Assembly: GCA_021495925.1 (NCBI GenBank)
Contig: JAKEKT010000017.1
Span: 372,001 to 436,000 of the forward strand
Length of the DNA: 64,000 bases
Origin: Diplodia intermedia
Lineage: Eukaryota; Ascomycota; Dothideomycetes; Botryosphaeriales; Botryosphaeriaceae
Direction: 5' to 3'
Made by a program: the position numbers and the translations under genes. This document shows positions 1 to 11,476 of this stretch, piece after piece (the first letter of the stretch is position 1; each line of letters begins with the position of its first letter). The notes beneath the pieces were generated by a model. That model worked only from the letters and a program-made list of their open reading frames with translations. It was not told the origin of the DNA and made no database searches.

Positions 1-386
1 TCCGGACATGCTGCCACGCGAGGCGAGCAAGACACGTGCGAAGGCTTGATGCGGAAAGGGGATCCAGCCAGCCTCGGAAACGGGGCAACGCAGGCTTCTG
101 AATCAATTCCCAGGCTGCAGTCGGGCTTTTAGGCTCCAGCGCGACTGGCTGCTTGACGCCTATTTTTGTGGTCAATTTGAGTGGTGTGCCCCGACCCTTG
201 CATTCAGCTGCACGCGCCAGTCCAGTTGGGTCGTCGGCCGTCGCTACCCCTCGCCCCTCAGCACTCAGCTCAGCGCCACAGCGGCTCCGCGACTTCAATT
301 GGACTTGGCAGCAAGGCTGTCACACAAAGACTGATTTTATAGTATAGGTCGTCGAGAAACACTCGGCTTCAACAACTCCCATCACC
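1..386. other. Left-edge non-coding stretch, upstream of the CorA-like gene
   Basis: No supported coding region. The last 60 bases contain an AT-rich TATA-like stretch near 334-345, about 45-50 bases before the chosen ATG at 387, so the right part is probably the promoter and 5' leader of the next gene. Confidence 0.5.
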
Positions 387-1787
387 ATGGCGAATAAGCA
401 TATGCCTCTAGTCCAGTGGACTTGGAGCGCTGGGACACCCGGTGCTACCAGGTCTGCAAGCACGGTATTCGACTTTCTCCAGAAACCCGACGCGTGGACC
501 GGCCGCTTTCGCATCCTGTTCGTGCATCGTGCAGTTGTAGCCTCGCACACAAGCTGATCAAGACAGGTCAATCCCGCGCGATTCTGGGACTCCAGATATA
601 CAGCCACTCATTGACTCGTACCTTGCTCACCACCGTGTGCCCGACGAATTTGTGCTTGAGCGAGACCAGGCTGTCAATCACTCGTTCGGCACCCTCGCCG
701 ATCAAGGTCGTCACAGACATGGTGATTCCTACCTTTGATCATCTCGACGAGCCGAAGTTGATGACTTGCACAGCGACCTGGATGCGGCTCGTGGCGAAGG
801 GCATATCGGTGGAACGGGACTCACACGGAAATCCCATCTCGATCGACACACCTGTGGTATCGAACAAGGAAACGCGGGATCGAGCCTGGTTCACCTTCGC
901 CTTCGTCCTCTTGGAGGAGACCAGTGGCAACGACAAGCAAGCCACGTTGCTTTGCTTCGACGCGCCTCCCCCACTGCACAAGGCGTTCAACGACTTGAAC
1001 GTCTCAGATGAGCAACTCAACGATGCCTATTTCGTGTTCGGCATCGTTCTCAAAGTCATCTGGAAGGTCATGGATGATGAGTCTTGGACTCTGGCCGACG
1101 TCTTCCGTAACATTGAGAAGGTGGGTACGCTGTTCCGTAAAAGCAGGGTGGAGTCGACTGACCGGAGAAGAGCACTTTGGAAAGGACGGCGAGCGACAAG
1201 AGCGTAGCCCAGTCGGTCAACTTCTCCGAGCTGCACAACATCTCAAAGCATCAGATATACATGTCTGAGGCGTTTGAGGCGGCGCAGATTGTTGCCAACG
1301 ACGTCGTCCAAGCGTACCGTAGCCGCTTTCACGCAAGCTTGCCGCAAGACGCTCGGGTTACAGAGCAAAAACTGCTGCACAGCGCGCGCATGTTCAAAGC
1401 AACGCATCTGCGGCTTAATGGTCTGGAGAAGCGAATATCCAACATCACCAGCTTGGTAAGGAGTAGCGAAGTCTCCATGATCCACAGGCGCTGACCCTTT
1501 GGCAGGCGTTCAACATTGTCACGCAAGAAGACAGCCGCTCGATGCACACCATCGCCCTCATCACTTTGGTCTTCTTGCCGAGCACCCTGATCGCAACCGT
1601 CTTCAGCAGCTCGTTCTTTGACTTTAGCATGGCCGACGACGACAAAACGACCGGTGTCCACCTTTCATCTCTCTTTTGGATATTCTGGGTCATTTCCATC
1701 CCCGTCACGCTGGTCGTCGTGTGCTTCTGGTGGTGCTTCAAATGGAATTCCAACAGAAAGAAGAAGAAGCGCTCTTCGCCAGCTTGA
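387..1787 (+). CDS. CorA-like fungal membrane protein (five exons)
   Basis: Predicted 394-residue protein. Exons by splice signals and phase: 387-536, 604-721, 774-1120, 1168-1455, 1506-1787. The start is chosen because ATG 387 sits in a good context (caccATGG) and opens a frame that joins the later exons only through introns. The conserved core includes a segment ending in NHSFGT (exon 2), a VLLEETSG...TLLCFDAPP block (exon 3) and, in the last exon, the hallmark EDSRSMHTIALITLVFLPSTL segment, which begins the first of two C-terminal membrane helices. The second helix (FWIFWVISIPVTLVVVCFWW) is followed by a short basic tail. This layout is typical of fungal CorA/Mg2+-transporter-like proteins; transport activity is not shown here, and the GMN signature of true CorA channels is absent. 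The first intron (537-603) is the least certain. Confidence 0.75.
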
Positions 1788-2283
1788 GCCATGCCGCAGC
1801 ATGAACGATGGCAAACCCACGAGGCTGAGGCGGGGGAGACTGGACGTGGTACCACAGACGCATCCAACGGCCGTGCAGCAGAAACGGAAGGATGGGCCCA
1901 TGTAATGTACACCTCCTGCTTGAAATGATTGCTTGGCACGACGAAAAAGTCCCGCTGTGGCTCGCGACCGGGGAGCTGATTGGTGCCACGGGCTCGGATA
2001 GGCGAAAGGCCAAGCCGGCGGATGCTCGATACGGCATCGCTGCGCAGCCCAACTTGCTCGAAACGGAATGCTTCTTTGTGATCCCTCCTCGCTTGGAGCC
2101 TGGGCTCAATGGCGAAAAAAGCATCGCAACTAGCTCGGCCGGTCTTCCGCGCTGTTGTGGGAAAAGAGTGAGTCGTGATCAACCGCCGCACGGAAGCCAT
2201 ATGCGAGGCTGAAACGGAGACTATGTATAGTATTCGGCCCACCCCTAAGCCTGCCTTGCAGTCCATTTGCTCACACCCACAGA
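1788..2283. other. Intergenic between two same-strand membrane-protein genes
   Basis: Nothing coding is supported. It probably carries the 3' end of the CorA-like gene and the promoter of the gene at 2284. Confidence 0.5.
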
Positions 2284-4306
2284 ATGTCGGCATCGGTTGA
2301 AGTCTATCTAGGGGTCTGGAAGGATCATGCGAACGGTGTCTGGACGCTGACCCTGACGGAGCGCAGCGGAGGTATCCTATCTGCCGCTCTGGTCATCTTC
2401 GCAGGCTTCGCGTCGGTGCAGGCGTGGAACATTGTCAAGTTTGTGCTGCACCAAGCCTTGTCTTCACACAAGCCGCAGGACGGATACCGCCACAACCTTC
2501 GGACGGTGCTGCGCAACAGCAACTCGCACACCCAAGCCCTCTGGCTCTTCCTCCGACTGGCTTTTGGATGGCGCAAGAAGCTTGGCCTGTCCTCGACCCT
2601 CCGCCGCGGCTCCGTAGTGACTACACTATCGCTTCTGTGCGTCGTCGCCTCGGCAGTGATCCGGCTGTACATCTCGCTCATCTGGACGGCCAATGGGGAC
2701 CAGGTGCTCATAAAGAGTACATCTTGCGGAATCGTTTCGATTGCCCCCGAAGATGTGCAGTCATTCGGCGTCTACTGGACCGACCGGATGGAGTCTGCAA
2801 CGACCTACGTCCGACAGTGCTACGGCGACACCAATAGCACAGGCTCATGCGGAAAACTGCCGGCCAGTCGCCTCAACTGGACCACCAGCGACGGTGCATG
2901 TCCCTTTACCGATTCCGATCTCTGCATCACAGACAACTCGGTGCCGTTCGTCATGGACACGGGCTACATCAACTCCAACCACGACTTGGGCATGAACGAT
3001 GCAGCCGAGCATGCCATAGACTACCGCAAGATCGTCACATGCTCGCCCATGCGTTCCGACTACGTCGACCTCGTCTACAGAAACGAAACGGACGAAAACA
3101 TCCTGCGCTACTACTACGGAGACAACACTTCCCTCAACTCGACATCCACGTACAACTACTCGGGCAACTACCTCCGATACGTCAACGGCTACACCCTGAA
3201 GTAAGCAGCCCCCTGCACCCCATCAACCAAACACCGACCCACTGACACAAACGACCTCCAGCACCCTCGGCTACGACCCCTTCGGCACCAGCAACGTCTG
3301 GTACCCCAACTCCACCATCACCACCCGCCGCGACGCCGGCGCCTCCATCTTCTTCCTCGCCGCGAACTACATGATGTACTTCAACCCCGTCACGGACCCC
3401 TGGTTCCGCACCTACGCCGACGACTGGTCCGACACGGACGACAGCGCCGGCCTCTCCACCGTGCACCTGCCGTACCAAACCGTCTCCGTGCTCGGCTGCC
3501 TCGAGCAGCACCAGCTCTGCACCACCACCTCCTCGTCCGGCAACCGCCTCTGCTCGCCCCTCACATCGTCGCGCGGCCTGGCGGCCGCGGCCATCGCATC
3601 CCTCGGGCTGGCCGACGGCGCGGCGCGCACGGCGACGGCGGCGCGCGTCATGGCGGCGGCGACGGCGCAGCAGGCCGACTTCGGCTTCGTCGCGCGCTGG
3701 ATGCCGGGCGACCCGCTGCTGGCGTCGCGCACCGCCATCGACGGCGCCCAGTTCGCCGCGCTGCCGCCCGACCAGTGGCGCAGGGAGGTCGCGCGCTGGT
3801 TCGCCGTCGGCCTCGCCATGGTGCAGGAGGGCGTCGTCGAGTACGTGACCGGGCCCGCGGACGGGGACATGGCGCGGTTCGTGGTCGGCGGGGAGGAGCA
3901 GGGTGGGGTGTACGAGGAGGCGATGCTGGCGAGTTGCGCGAGGCAGCGCGTGAGGGCGGCGGGGTATACGAATTTTCACCTCGGGGCCGTGGTGGTCGTG
4001 GTCGTGGTTGGGTGTGCGCTTGCGTTTGCGGGGCTGGCGGTCGATGCGGTGGTCGGGTGGGTGGAGGCGAGGTTTGGGTTCTGGGAGTATGGCAGGTTGC
4101 AGTGGTTGCTGGACGGGTCGTTTCAGCAGCAGAGGCTCGCGTACGAGGCGGCGGGCGTGGGCAGCTGGCGAGATGCTTCGACGTATGTGCCGACGACGGA
4201 CGAGAAGATGTTTCCGCTGATTGATGGCATGGATCGGGATCATCCGCGCTTGCATCGAAGGAATGTCGAGGAGGCGGATGTTCAAGGGTTCAAGGCTACG
4301 GAGTGA
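2284..4306 (+). CDS. Large glycosylated fungal membrane protein of unknown function
   Basis: Two exons, 2284-3200 and 3262-4306 (61-nt intron, gtaagc...ctccag), giving 653 residues. Membrane helices are visible at about residues 28-52 and 112-134, and a strongly hydrophobic helix of valines and alanines lies near the C-terminus (around 3985-4050). Between them is a long segment rich in N-glycosylation sequons (NST, NWT, NET, NTS, NYS) and paired cysteines, so it is probably extracellular or lumenal. The C-terminal part, with a helix followed by a YGRLQWLLDGSFQQQRLAYE-like stretch and a short tail, matches a widespread Pezizomycotina family, sometimes mislabelled as cytochrome P450. No heme-binding Cys motif is present. 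Exon 2 is extremely GC-rich, which creates long spurious open frames on both strands. Function unknown. Confidence 0.75.
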
Positions 4307-4751
4307 AGCATACTGTGATGAGCTGAGATTCCATTGGCGCTTGCAGTAATCAGTAATGCCTACTCAGAAATCTACTTGACGAAAGCTAACTTCGTATTAT
4401 GGATACAACAAGTGGCATGGAAGCTTGCGTGATCTCCGGGTCGGTTAAGTGAGCTAGCCGTCTTTATATTTCACAGCTGAATAGATCAGACGTCTCTATC
4501 TGTAACAACAGCACGCTTCTTTTTCGGGAATAATGAAGGAGCAGGCGGTGAGCAAGTCAAGTTCGCTGGAGCAAGCTTTGGCCGAACCTGCCGTTGTTAA
4601 GTAATCCGCGTAAGCAGTATCCGGGCTCCACTCTGGCGGCCAGCCGATGGTTACCCCCCTTGCCACCACTCCTCATCAAGTAATCCATCTAGAAGAACAC
4701 CTCGATCAATCTCCGCACATATATCACGCCTTTCTCCACTGAAGTAGCTCC
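4307..4751. other. Intergenic, no gene seen
   Basis: AT-richer than its surroundings; no conserved frame was recognised. It separates an intact gene from the decayed GXWXG locus. Confidence 0.5.
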
Positions 4752-5476
4752 ATGCCACACTTCCAGATCATGCCAGCTTCTCACTCTTCGTATGTGCTCG
4801 CCCCTGAATCCCTGATCCACCCGCTCGGGTCAACTGTCTCTTATGTGATAAATAAAGATTGTCATCAACAGACCGAGAAGAAAGGTTGCTGCGACCGAGC
4901 ACTCCCAGCCATACAGCAGAATCCCAGATCATCGACCTCATCGCAACCTCCTCTGAAAACCATTCAGACCCTGTATCGGCGGCGACGCTGCTCTCCATTT
5001 TCGATGCACTCGGTCCGCTCGAGCCCTCCGAACTCATCGGCGAATGGTCCGCCAGTAGTTTCAATACGGGCCATCCCGCACATCCGTGGCTCAAGTCCAT
5101 CAATTGGGTTGGGCAAAGGTTCTGGAGCATCGATGATGTCGAACCAATTGTTGTGGATGTCGCGACGTCTGGGGACGAAGATAACATTGGTGCATCGGAG
5201 AAGATACGGAGCAGAAAGAAGTGGATGGAGGGATGGGGAAACGGGCAGGTGAGTGGTTCGAGGTAGAGAGGGATGGCGACAGGTCAAGCTTATTGACTTT
5301 GCGGTGCACTGCCAGGTTATTGAAGCGAAATACAGAAATTGTGGTTTCTGCCGCCTTCATTTGTGATGATCATCCTATACTCAATTACTTCCGAAAAGTA
5401 TCTGACACGGTAGTACTCGGCATCATGACCGCAATTTCACGGCTCGGGCTTGTTTTTCTTCTACCTCACACGGTAG
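4752..5476 (+). pseudogene. GXWXG/DUF4334 family gene broken by frameshifts
   Basis: A short first exon (4752-4789, donor gtatgt) can join 4858-5248, and then 5316 onward after a 67-nt intron. The middle exon has a clear GXWXG domain: ELIGEWSASSFNTGHP, then INWVGQRFWSIDDVEPIV. After the second intron the expected DUF4334 motifs appear in three different frames. VIEAKYRN is read from 5316; VVSAAFICDDHPI...FRKV...LGIM begins at 5341, one base out of register (an extra base near 5340); and the typical C-terminus GSGLFFFYLTR-stop is read from 5441 to 5476 in yet another frame. Splicing cannot repair these breaks because the joins are only a few bases apart. The family is of unknown biochemical function. 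The alternative to a pseudogene is assembly error at two nearby sites. Confidence 0.7.
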
Positions 5477-5527
5477 CGTTAGACTTGTCATTTGCATACC
5501 CCGGAGGTTTGGAGTTGGGAGAGGCAA

Positions 5528-6112
5528 GGGCACAGTCTTTATAAGTATAATTGATTGACGGACCGGAACTACTCTTTTCATCCATCTCGACTAAAGCCCT
5601 GCCAAGCATCGTGTCGTCGAGCGGGAACAAGGCCAAAGAACCCCATATCAGCATTTGCACATCTTGATTGAAGTCGACAAAGGGTTCAAAAAGCAAGTCA
5701 ATCGGGACCTCTTCTTCAAAAACTTCTTCCGAGGAAGGCTGCCTCGCGCAGACTAAGGATCGCGGTAGCTTGGACAGTGGAGATGGCGGGAGCTTCCCAC
5801 TCATAGATCAATGCCTTTTCAGCCTCGGCAGCGAAAGCATTCAAAACTGTAGTACCATCCTATGGATCCATCCTGAGCTCGGGCATATCGGAGTAACGCG
5901 AAGCGAGGTCATACATGGCGCAGATTAGCGAAGGAGAGGAGAAGCTGCTTGTTGGGAAATATGGATCAGTGTGAAGGCCACGCAGGAAGGGGTCTCTAGC
6001 AACAATGCGCTGCCATGAGTTCTGCCATGTCCAGAACAGGTCCAAGAGATGGGCCTAGAGCTCCTCAGATACTCGGTCAAGGACTAATGGTTCCTGGGTA
6101 TGGGCACGGCGC
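5528..6112 (-). pseudogene. Relic of a fungal-specific transcription factor (middle homology domain)
   Basis: On the minus strand, one frame from about 6112 down to 5718 reads like the fungal_trans regulatory domain of Zn2Cys6 factors: HLLDLFWTWQNSW, then SSPSLICAMYDLASRYSD, then EKALIYEW...ISTVQATAILSLREAAFLG. That frame is interrupted by TAG at 6055-6057, TAG at 5860-5862 and TGA at 5716-5718. Downstream, another frame continues with LIWGSLALFPLDD...LGRAL, reminiscent of the WWG...LGRP block. No zinc cluster and no intact start were found upstream. The domain is therefore truncated and broken. Both TAG codons could have come from CAG by C-to-T change, but that is inference. Confidence 0.55.
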
Positions 6113-6313
6113 TGCGTCTCCTGCGAGGCAGCCCTGCGATGCGGCATGCCGCAACGAAGCAGGTTCATATGGGCTGCACTACCATGGGTATTTGAAATTG
6201 TGGAGTAGATGTAGGATTTGTTCAATTATATCATTCATATAATGGGTACTAATTAGAATACACGTTGTATCTTCGTATCGACGTTGTTCCATCGACGAGG
6301 ATATTATCCTTGT

Positions 6314-6654
6314 CTACTTCTTGCGGTGCACACCGCTGGTGTCTCCAGTGTCGTGGATGGCGTTGGGCACGGCACGCTCAACACTCTCGGGAAGTTTCTC
6401 TTGAAGCTTCTGGGGGACGATGGAAGCCTCACCACCGCCCTTGGCGTGCGACTTGTTGGTAGATTGGCCAGGGTTGGAGCCGGTGGGGTGGATCTGGAAG
6501 CGATGAGCGGTCGAAATCAAACGGCGGTGCTGCTACTACTTACCGAGTCCGGCAGCGATTCCTCGAGTCCCTGAGGAGCCTTCTGCTGCACTGAGCCAGG
6601 CACTTTGGACTGCCCGGTGGCATGAGAGATGCCTTGTCCGCTCTGGTTCTGCAT
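6314..6654 (-). CDS. Small conserved hydrophilic fungal protein
   Basis: Two exons on the minus strand, 6654-6544 and 6493-6314, with a 50-nt intron (gtaagt...ttccag), giving 96 residues. The protein is hydrophilic, has no cysteine or membrane segment, and shows an imperfect internal repeat: the first exon has PGSVQQKAPQGLEESLPDS, and the second has HPTGS, VPQKLQEKLPESVERAVP and HDTGD. Small proteins of this kind are common in Pezizomycotina, and I regard the family as uncharacterised; a stress-related role is only a guess from its composition. A TATA-like TTATAA lies about 97 bases upstream of the ATG. Confidence 0.7.
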
Positions 6655-6750
6655 GATGAATGGTTGATGTGGAAGTTGAATGGAGGTTTGTTGGATGAAT
6701 GCAGGTCAATTGCGTGCGTGATGATTACGGTGGACTGAGGTTGGGGTTGT

Positions 6751-6756
6751 TTATAA
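6751..6756 (-). promoter_or_regulatory. TATA-like box of the 96-residue protein gene
   Basis: TTATAA (palindromic) in the context CCTTATAAAC on the minus strand, about 97 bases upstream of the ATG at 6654. Confidence 0.4.
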
Positions 6757-8477
6757 GGTAGTTGTTCGCCAGGTGACGTAGGGAGACAGCAAAGGACTAA
6801 GGATTCAGGTGGCGGAAGTCGTGACGTAGCGGATGCGCTCCTATCATCGTTGAGAACCACCATCACAACGTCGGAACTCCGGCATCACATGGTAAAAGCT
6901 CTTGTTGCGAATGCGACCCAGGCCTTCAGCTGTTCCAGACTACCCCGATCGGGCGACACAGCCCCAACCAAAGTTCGGGACACGGCTGCCTACCGGATGC
7001 GGCCGGCCACCCGTCCGGAGTCTTTTTCATCCGCCGGCCTGACATTGAAAGTCAAAGACATCATCACTTGCATCTCCTTTAAGAACTTTTCGCCGTCTGA
7101 AGAGCCGCTTGCATCATTTAGTCTTTCCTTTGGATAAGCCTCTCCATCTAAGCGGTCATTCGTTTCATGCATAGCCATTATTCATCACAGTGGCTTGAAG
7201 TTGAAATGCTTCATTTTATGCGTGCGGCAAGGGAGTACCCCGCAGTCACTGTCAGCTTTTCTTTCCCAATATTCTTCTCCCCATGCACTTGCTGGTCTGA
7301 CTGATGCTCAGCCCCTCGTCCAGCGAGACATGAGCCAAGCAGATGATTATCCTGGGCTCTCCTGTTCGTTTTCCATTCACCAGTGGAATCTTCTGTTCTA
7401 TGGTTGATTCGCATAGAATCATGTTCACTTCTCATGCCCGAGGGCACAACAGCACTGCAGCTTACAGAACATTTTAATCCTTGAAGCTACGCGTATGACA
7501 CTACTTGCTTACTGAACGGAAGTTCGAAGCAAATATCCGGACGTAAATGCGAGCTTTAGACACACAATCGATTCCACGGTCCACGTAAATGTGGATGGGC
7601 AAAACCTACCATCCGACCATTCCTCGCTCTTATTCGCCACAAGCAAGGATGACACGGGCTCGTTGTTCTTGCCCGCAAATTGATTGCAGACACTACCGTG
7701 CATGCATCAACGGCACAGATCAACACCACATTACGTCACAAAGGAGCTACATGAGCTTGACATGAGGGATTGTGGATCCAAGTGAGGATTTGAGAGGAGA
7801 CCATACCGCATCTTTCTGCGACAGGTACAGAAGCCGAGATCACCAGCAAGCAACCACCATGGGCGAGATTCAGGAAAGACAAGAGGCAAGCCTTCCCGCC
7901 ATTACCAAATCAAATAACGCGGGATGTGGTAGGATTTGAAGCCACTCGGGAACACATGATGTTTCTACGTTATAAGCTGGAGGGTAAGGGACAATAATGG
8001 ACCGCTACTTCGATTCAAGTGCGTTGCTCCAGCCCAGGCTTGGAAAGGCTTGTAGTTCCCTGGGGGCGCTGATCTTGCGCATCCGCCGACACATCAATCC
8101 GTCGAAACCGGGGCGCGCTGTAAGCTCATTGGCCATTAGGCGCCGGTTAGCGCTAGGCAGCCGCTCTACCCGTCCTACGCGAACCCGCCGAATTTGAACA
8201 GCTCCCTCTGTCTGGAAGCCAGTTGGTTGGCATCCGAGATTTGCAGCACAACCGCCACTCACCGTTCGTACTGAGACGGCGGCTTGTGGTGCCTCCAATG
8301 TGATATGTAGAAAGCGTCATCGGGAATGCCGATGCATGTCAGCTGCATTGTCATTGTTTTGGCCCCCAAAGGATTCAGGGCGCCTGCTAAAATTAGTCAT
8401 AGGCGCGGCGAGGCTGGGCCTGCTGTATCGCAAAACTTCGAGGAGCTCGCACACGCTTACTTGGTCATGATTGTGCG
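6757..8477. other. Gene-free accessory stretch of about 1.7 kb
   Basis: Only short open frames without recognisable motifs, splice partners or good start contexts. I see no repeats, transposon ends or RNA genes. The right end is the likely promoter of the DUF6536 gene. Confidence 0.5.
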
Positions 8478-10915
8478 ATGCCTTTGAACCGGAAACCCAC
8501 GCGGTACAGCCGCCTGGGCTCGCAGGAGTTCCGCCACGGGAGCGACGAGGGCGGCGGGGTGGAACTGAACGAACGGTGGGTGCGAGACACGCGGTGCACT
8601 GGAGACTGGCGGCTGACACGCATATAGGCCGCCCACGGCGCACTCGAGAAGCCTGAGCGACAACTTCGAGGCCATCCTCGAGCGGAGCAAGGACGCCGAC
8701 GACGACGAGCAGCTGCTGAAGAAGGCGCGGCCGTCGGTCCATCGGCAGCGCACCTTCCGGCAGCAGCACCTCGCCGGGTGGCGCGTCGGCGCGATTGGGG
8801 CCACGGTCTCGGCCGCCGTCGTGCTCGTGCTCAACATCTGCGTGACGCTGTGGGTGACCTTCAGCCCCTTCCCCAAGAACGACGGCATCGGCACCCTGCT
8901 CGAGGGCAGCTGCGCCCATGTCAAGTCCTCCAGCCGCTGGATCCACCTCGTCATCAACGTCCTGAGCACCGTCCTCCTCAGCTGCAGCAACTACTGCATG
9001 CAGGTCCTGGCCTCGCCCACCAGAGACGAGCTCGTCAAGGCCCACAACCGCCGCTTCTGGCTGCACATCGGCGTGCCCAACCTCCGCAACCTGCTCTACA
9101 TCGGCAAAGACCGCCGCAATCTGTTCCTCCTCCTGGCCGTCAGCTCCATCCCGCTGCATCTCTTGTGAGCCTCTCGTCCGCCGTCCCCGCCCGTCTACTG
9201 ATCCATGTGCCAGGTTCAACTCGGTTGTGTTTGCCAACATCCAGGCCAATGAGTACCAAGTCATCCCCGCCACGCCAGACTTCCTGGATGGCGCCACTTA
9301 CAAGACCGCCGGGCTCGTCCCGGAGCACATCTGGACCAGAAACTCCACCGGCGACCAGGTTCCGGTTGACGTCGGCAATTACACAAGATCCCTCGTGGCC
9401 AACGCGACGGAGCTGCGAGACAAGATCCAACGCCGCGAGATCAAGTATGAGAACATGACGGCCGAGTGGTGCGTTAAGAACTATGCACAACAATTCCTGT
9501 CCAGTTACGGCAACGTCCTCGTTATCCAAGACGAGATCGACTTCAATGGCTTCGAAGGACGCAATACTACCTTCGGCTCTTTCAGCTGCGTCCTCGACGG
9601 CATCCAGCAGAAAAAAGGCGACTCGTCCACGTCTTGCCTGACCAGCATCCCTTTCCACTCGGCCCCAGACGTGTTCCCGGCGTGGGACTGGCAGTGCCCG
9701 CCGCCTTGGCAGGACAACTGCACCCAGGTCGACTACGACGTGCTGGAGAGCCAGCCGAACTGGGCCCCGTACGGCTCGCCCGCCCGCTACTGCCTGGCTG
9801 AGGTAGTAGACGAACATTGTCGACTGCAGTTCTCTTTCGCGATTGCGGGAGCTGTCATTGCGTGCAACATCATCAAGACGCTGTGCATGGGCTACATCGT
9901 GTGGAAGTACCGACAAACCTTCCTGGCCACCATCGGCGACGCAATCGCCTCCTTTCTCGACGAGCCCGACCCGGAGACCAAGGATCGCTGCCTCTACTCG
10001 CGGCCAGTGTTCGAGAAAGAGTGGGAGTGGATGCGGCACAACGAGCTGCGCGATCCAAAGGCAGTAGCAGTAGAGCCGGAACGGTACAGCTCGCGGCGGC
10101 CGTTCTGGGGACGCGCTGTCAGCAAGACGCGGTGGTTCGCCACCTACTTCATGTACGCCGTCGCGCTCATCATCGGCGCCGTCAGCATCAAGAAAACACT
10201 GACCGGCATGCCGACGGACATCGGCGCACTCTGGCGCACCGGCTTCGGGGACCTGCTGGGCAACAACCTGATATCCGGCTCCGTCGGCAACAGCGTGCTC
10301 GGCAGCGTCCTCCTCGCCAACCTGCCGCAAGCCCTGCTCTCCTACCTTTACCTTCTCTTCAACGCCCTCTACACCTGCATGCTGCTCACCCGCGAGTACA
10401 CGCAGTATCTACATCACCGCAAACCGCTCCGCGTCACCTCCCCATCCGGCCGCCAACGCAGCACCTACTGGCTGCACCTCCCCTACCGCTACTCGATCCC
10501 CCTGCTCGTCGCGAGCGGCCTGCTGCACTGGCTCGCCAGCCAGAGCCTGTTCCTCGTCCAGGTCACTGTGCTCGCGGAGGGCGATCGCGACCCCGCCGCC
10601 GCCCGCCAGATCTCGACGTGCGGCTACTCGCCCGTTGCCATCATCATGACCACCGTCGTCGGCAGCGTCATCGTGCTCGGCGGCCTCGGGCTGGCGTTGA
10701 GACGGTATCCGGCTGGCATGCCGCTGGCGAGTAGCTGTAGTGCAACCATCAGCGCCGCATGTCATCCGCCCGAGGATGATGTCGACGCCTCCGTATTACC
10801 CGTGCAGTGGGGCGTTGTGCGTGAACCCGCCGGTTGGGGACCGGGAGAGGTGGGGCATTGTTCGTTTTCAAGCTTTGAGGTGAGGGAGTTGGTAAGGGGG
10901 AGGTTGTACGCGTGA
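8478..10915 (+). CDS. DUF6536 family polytopic membrane protein
   Basis: Exons 8478-8575, 8628-9164 and 9214-10915 give 778 residues. The start at 8478 is supported because only this short first exon joins the later frame in phase, through a 52-nt intron with a classic ctgac branch site and atag acceptor. Near residue 80 is the family signature QHLAGWRVGA, followed by a first membrane helix and a WVTFSPF segment; next comes a helix around LINVLSTVLLSCSNYCMQVLASPTRDELVKAH, written here only for its SPTR(D/E) core. Further membrane spans surround a sequon-rich lumenal region (about 9290-9800), and more follow in the C-terminal half. DUF6536 proteins are fungal membrane proteins of unknown function. 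The last 60 or so residues are low in conservation signals. Confidence 0.8.
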
Positions 10916-11476
10916 GTGATGGGAGTGTTGTTCGAAATAAACATACAGTGTGATAAAAATGCGTAATTTCTATAGAGGATAGAATGTTTGCACCATATTA
11001 ATGACTGACTGAATTGCAGAAGTCCATGGACGTGGAGCAGAAGGTCCGGATCAACGGCAAGCCGTCTTCTCAACGATCTGACAGTACGTTACTGATGACT
11101 TTCTGTAATAAAAAAATTCAATAGAAAACCCCCACCAACTTCTGTTGTCGATTTCCGACCTGCGACGTTCAGAGTTATGGTGGAGGAATCAGGTGGTGTG
11201 AGACGGAAAGCCTTCGTCGCTTCAAAATGCTGCACTGAATGATCTCCATCACGGTTCCGCAACAAGACCATCCGGGGAGAACTTTTGGATGACGCTCTAC
11301 GTCATCGCTTACCTTGGTTTGCAGCGTGGTGGCCGATGATGGTTGATTCCAAAGCAAGGTGCGGCTGCATCCCGTTACTATGTTTTCCCCGCATTGAGAG
11401 GAGGGGTAAGCATATAAGTACGCTCCGTCGCACCCAATATTTGCATGCATGGATTCTAGCTCCTGTTCAACTTAAC
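10916..11476. other. Intergenic with promoter of the glyoxalase-fold gene
   Basis: No coding region supported. A TATAA element at 11413-11417 lies about 60 bases before the ATG at 11477. Confidence 0.5.
11413..11417 (+). promoter_or_regulatory. TATA box upstream of the VOC gene
   Basis: TATAA in the context gcaTATAAgt, 60-64 bases upstream of the start codon at 11477. Confidence 0.4.

Noticed and set aside
1445..2293. 282-codon minus-strand open frame
   Set aside because: Overlaps the CorA-like terminal exon antisense and lacks motifs; the plus-strand protein is clearly conserved.
3182..4285. 367-codon minus-strand open frame rich in Arg, Gly and Pro
   Set aside because: Antisense shadow of the GC-rich second exon of the membrane protein at 2284-4306; no motif, composition set by codon bias of the other strand.
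4456..4720. Possible mobile-element remnant in the AT-richer gap before the GXWXG relic
   Set aside because: I found no terminal repeats, target-site duplication or transposase-like frame.
8317..9297. 326-codon minus-strand open frame
   Set aside because: Antisense to DUF6536 exons 1-2; low-complexity Asp/Val/Gly content, no family resemblance.
9140..10330. 396-codon minus-strand open frame
   Set aside because: Antisense to the DUF6536 gene, whose plus-strand frame has family motifs and coherent membrane helices.
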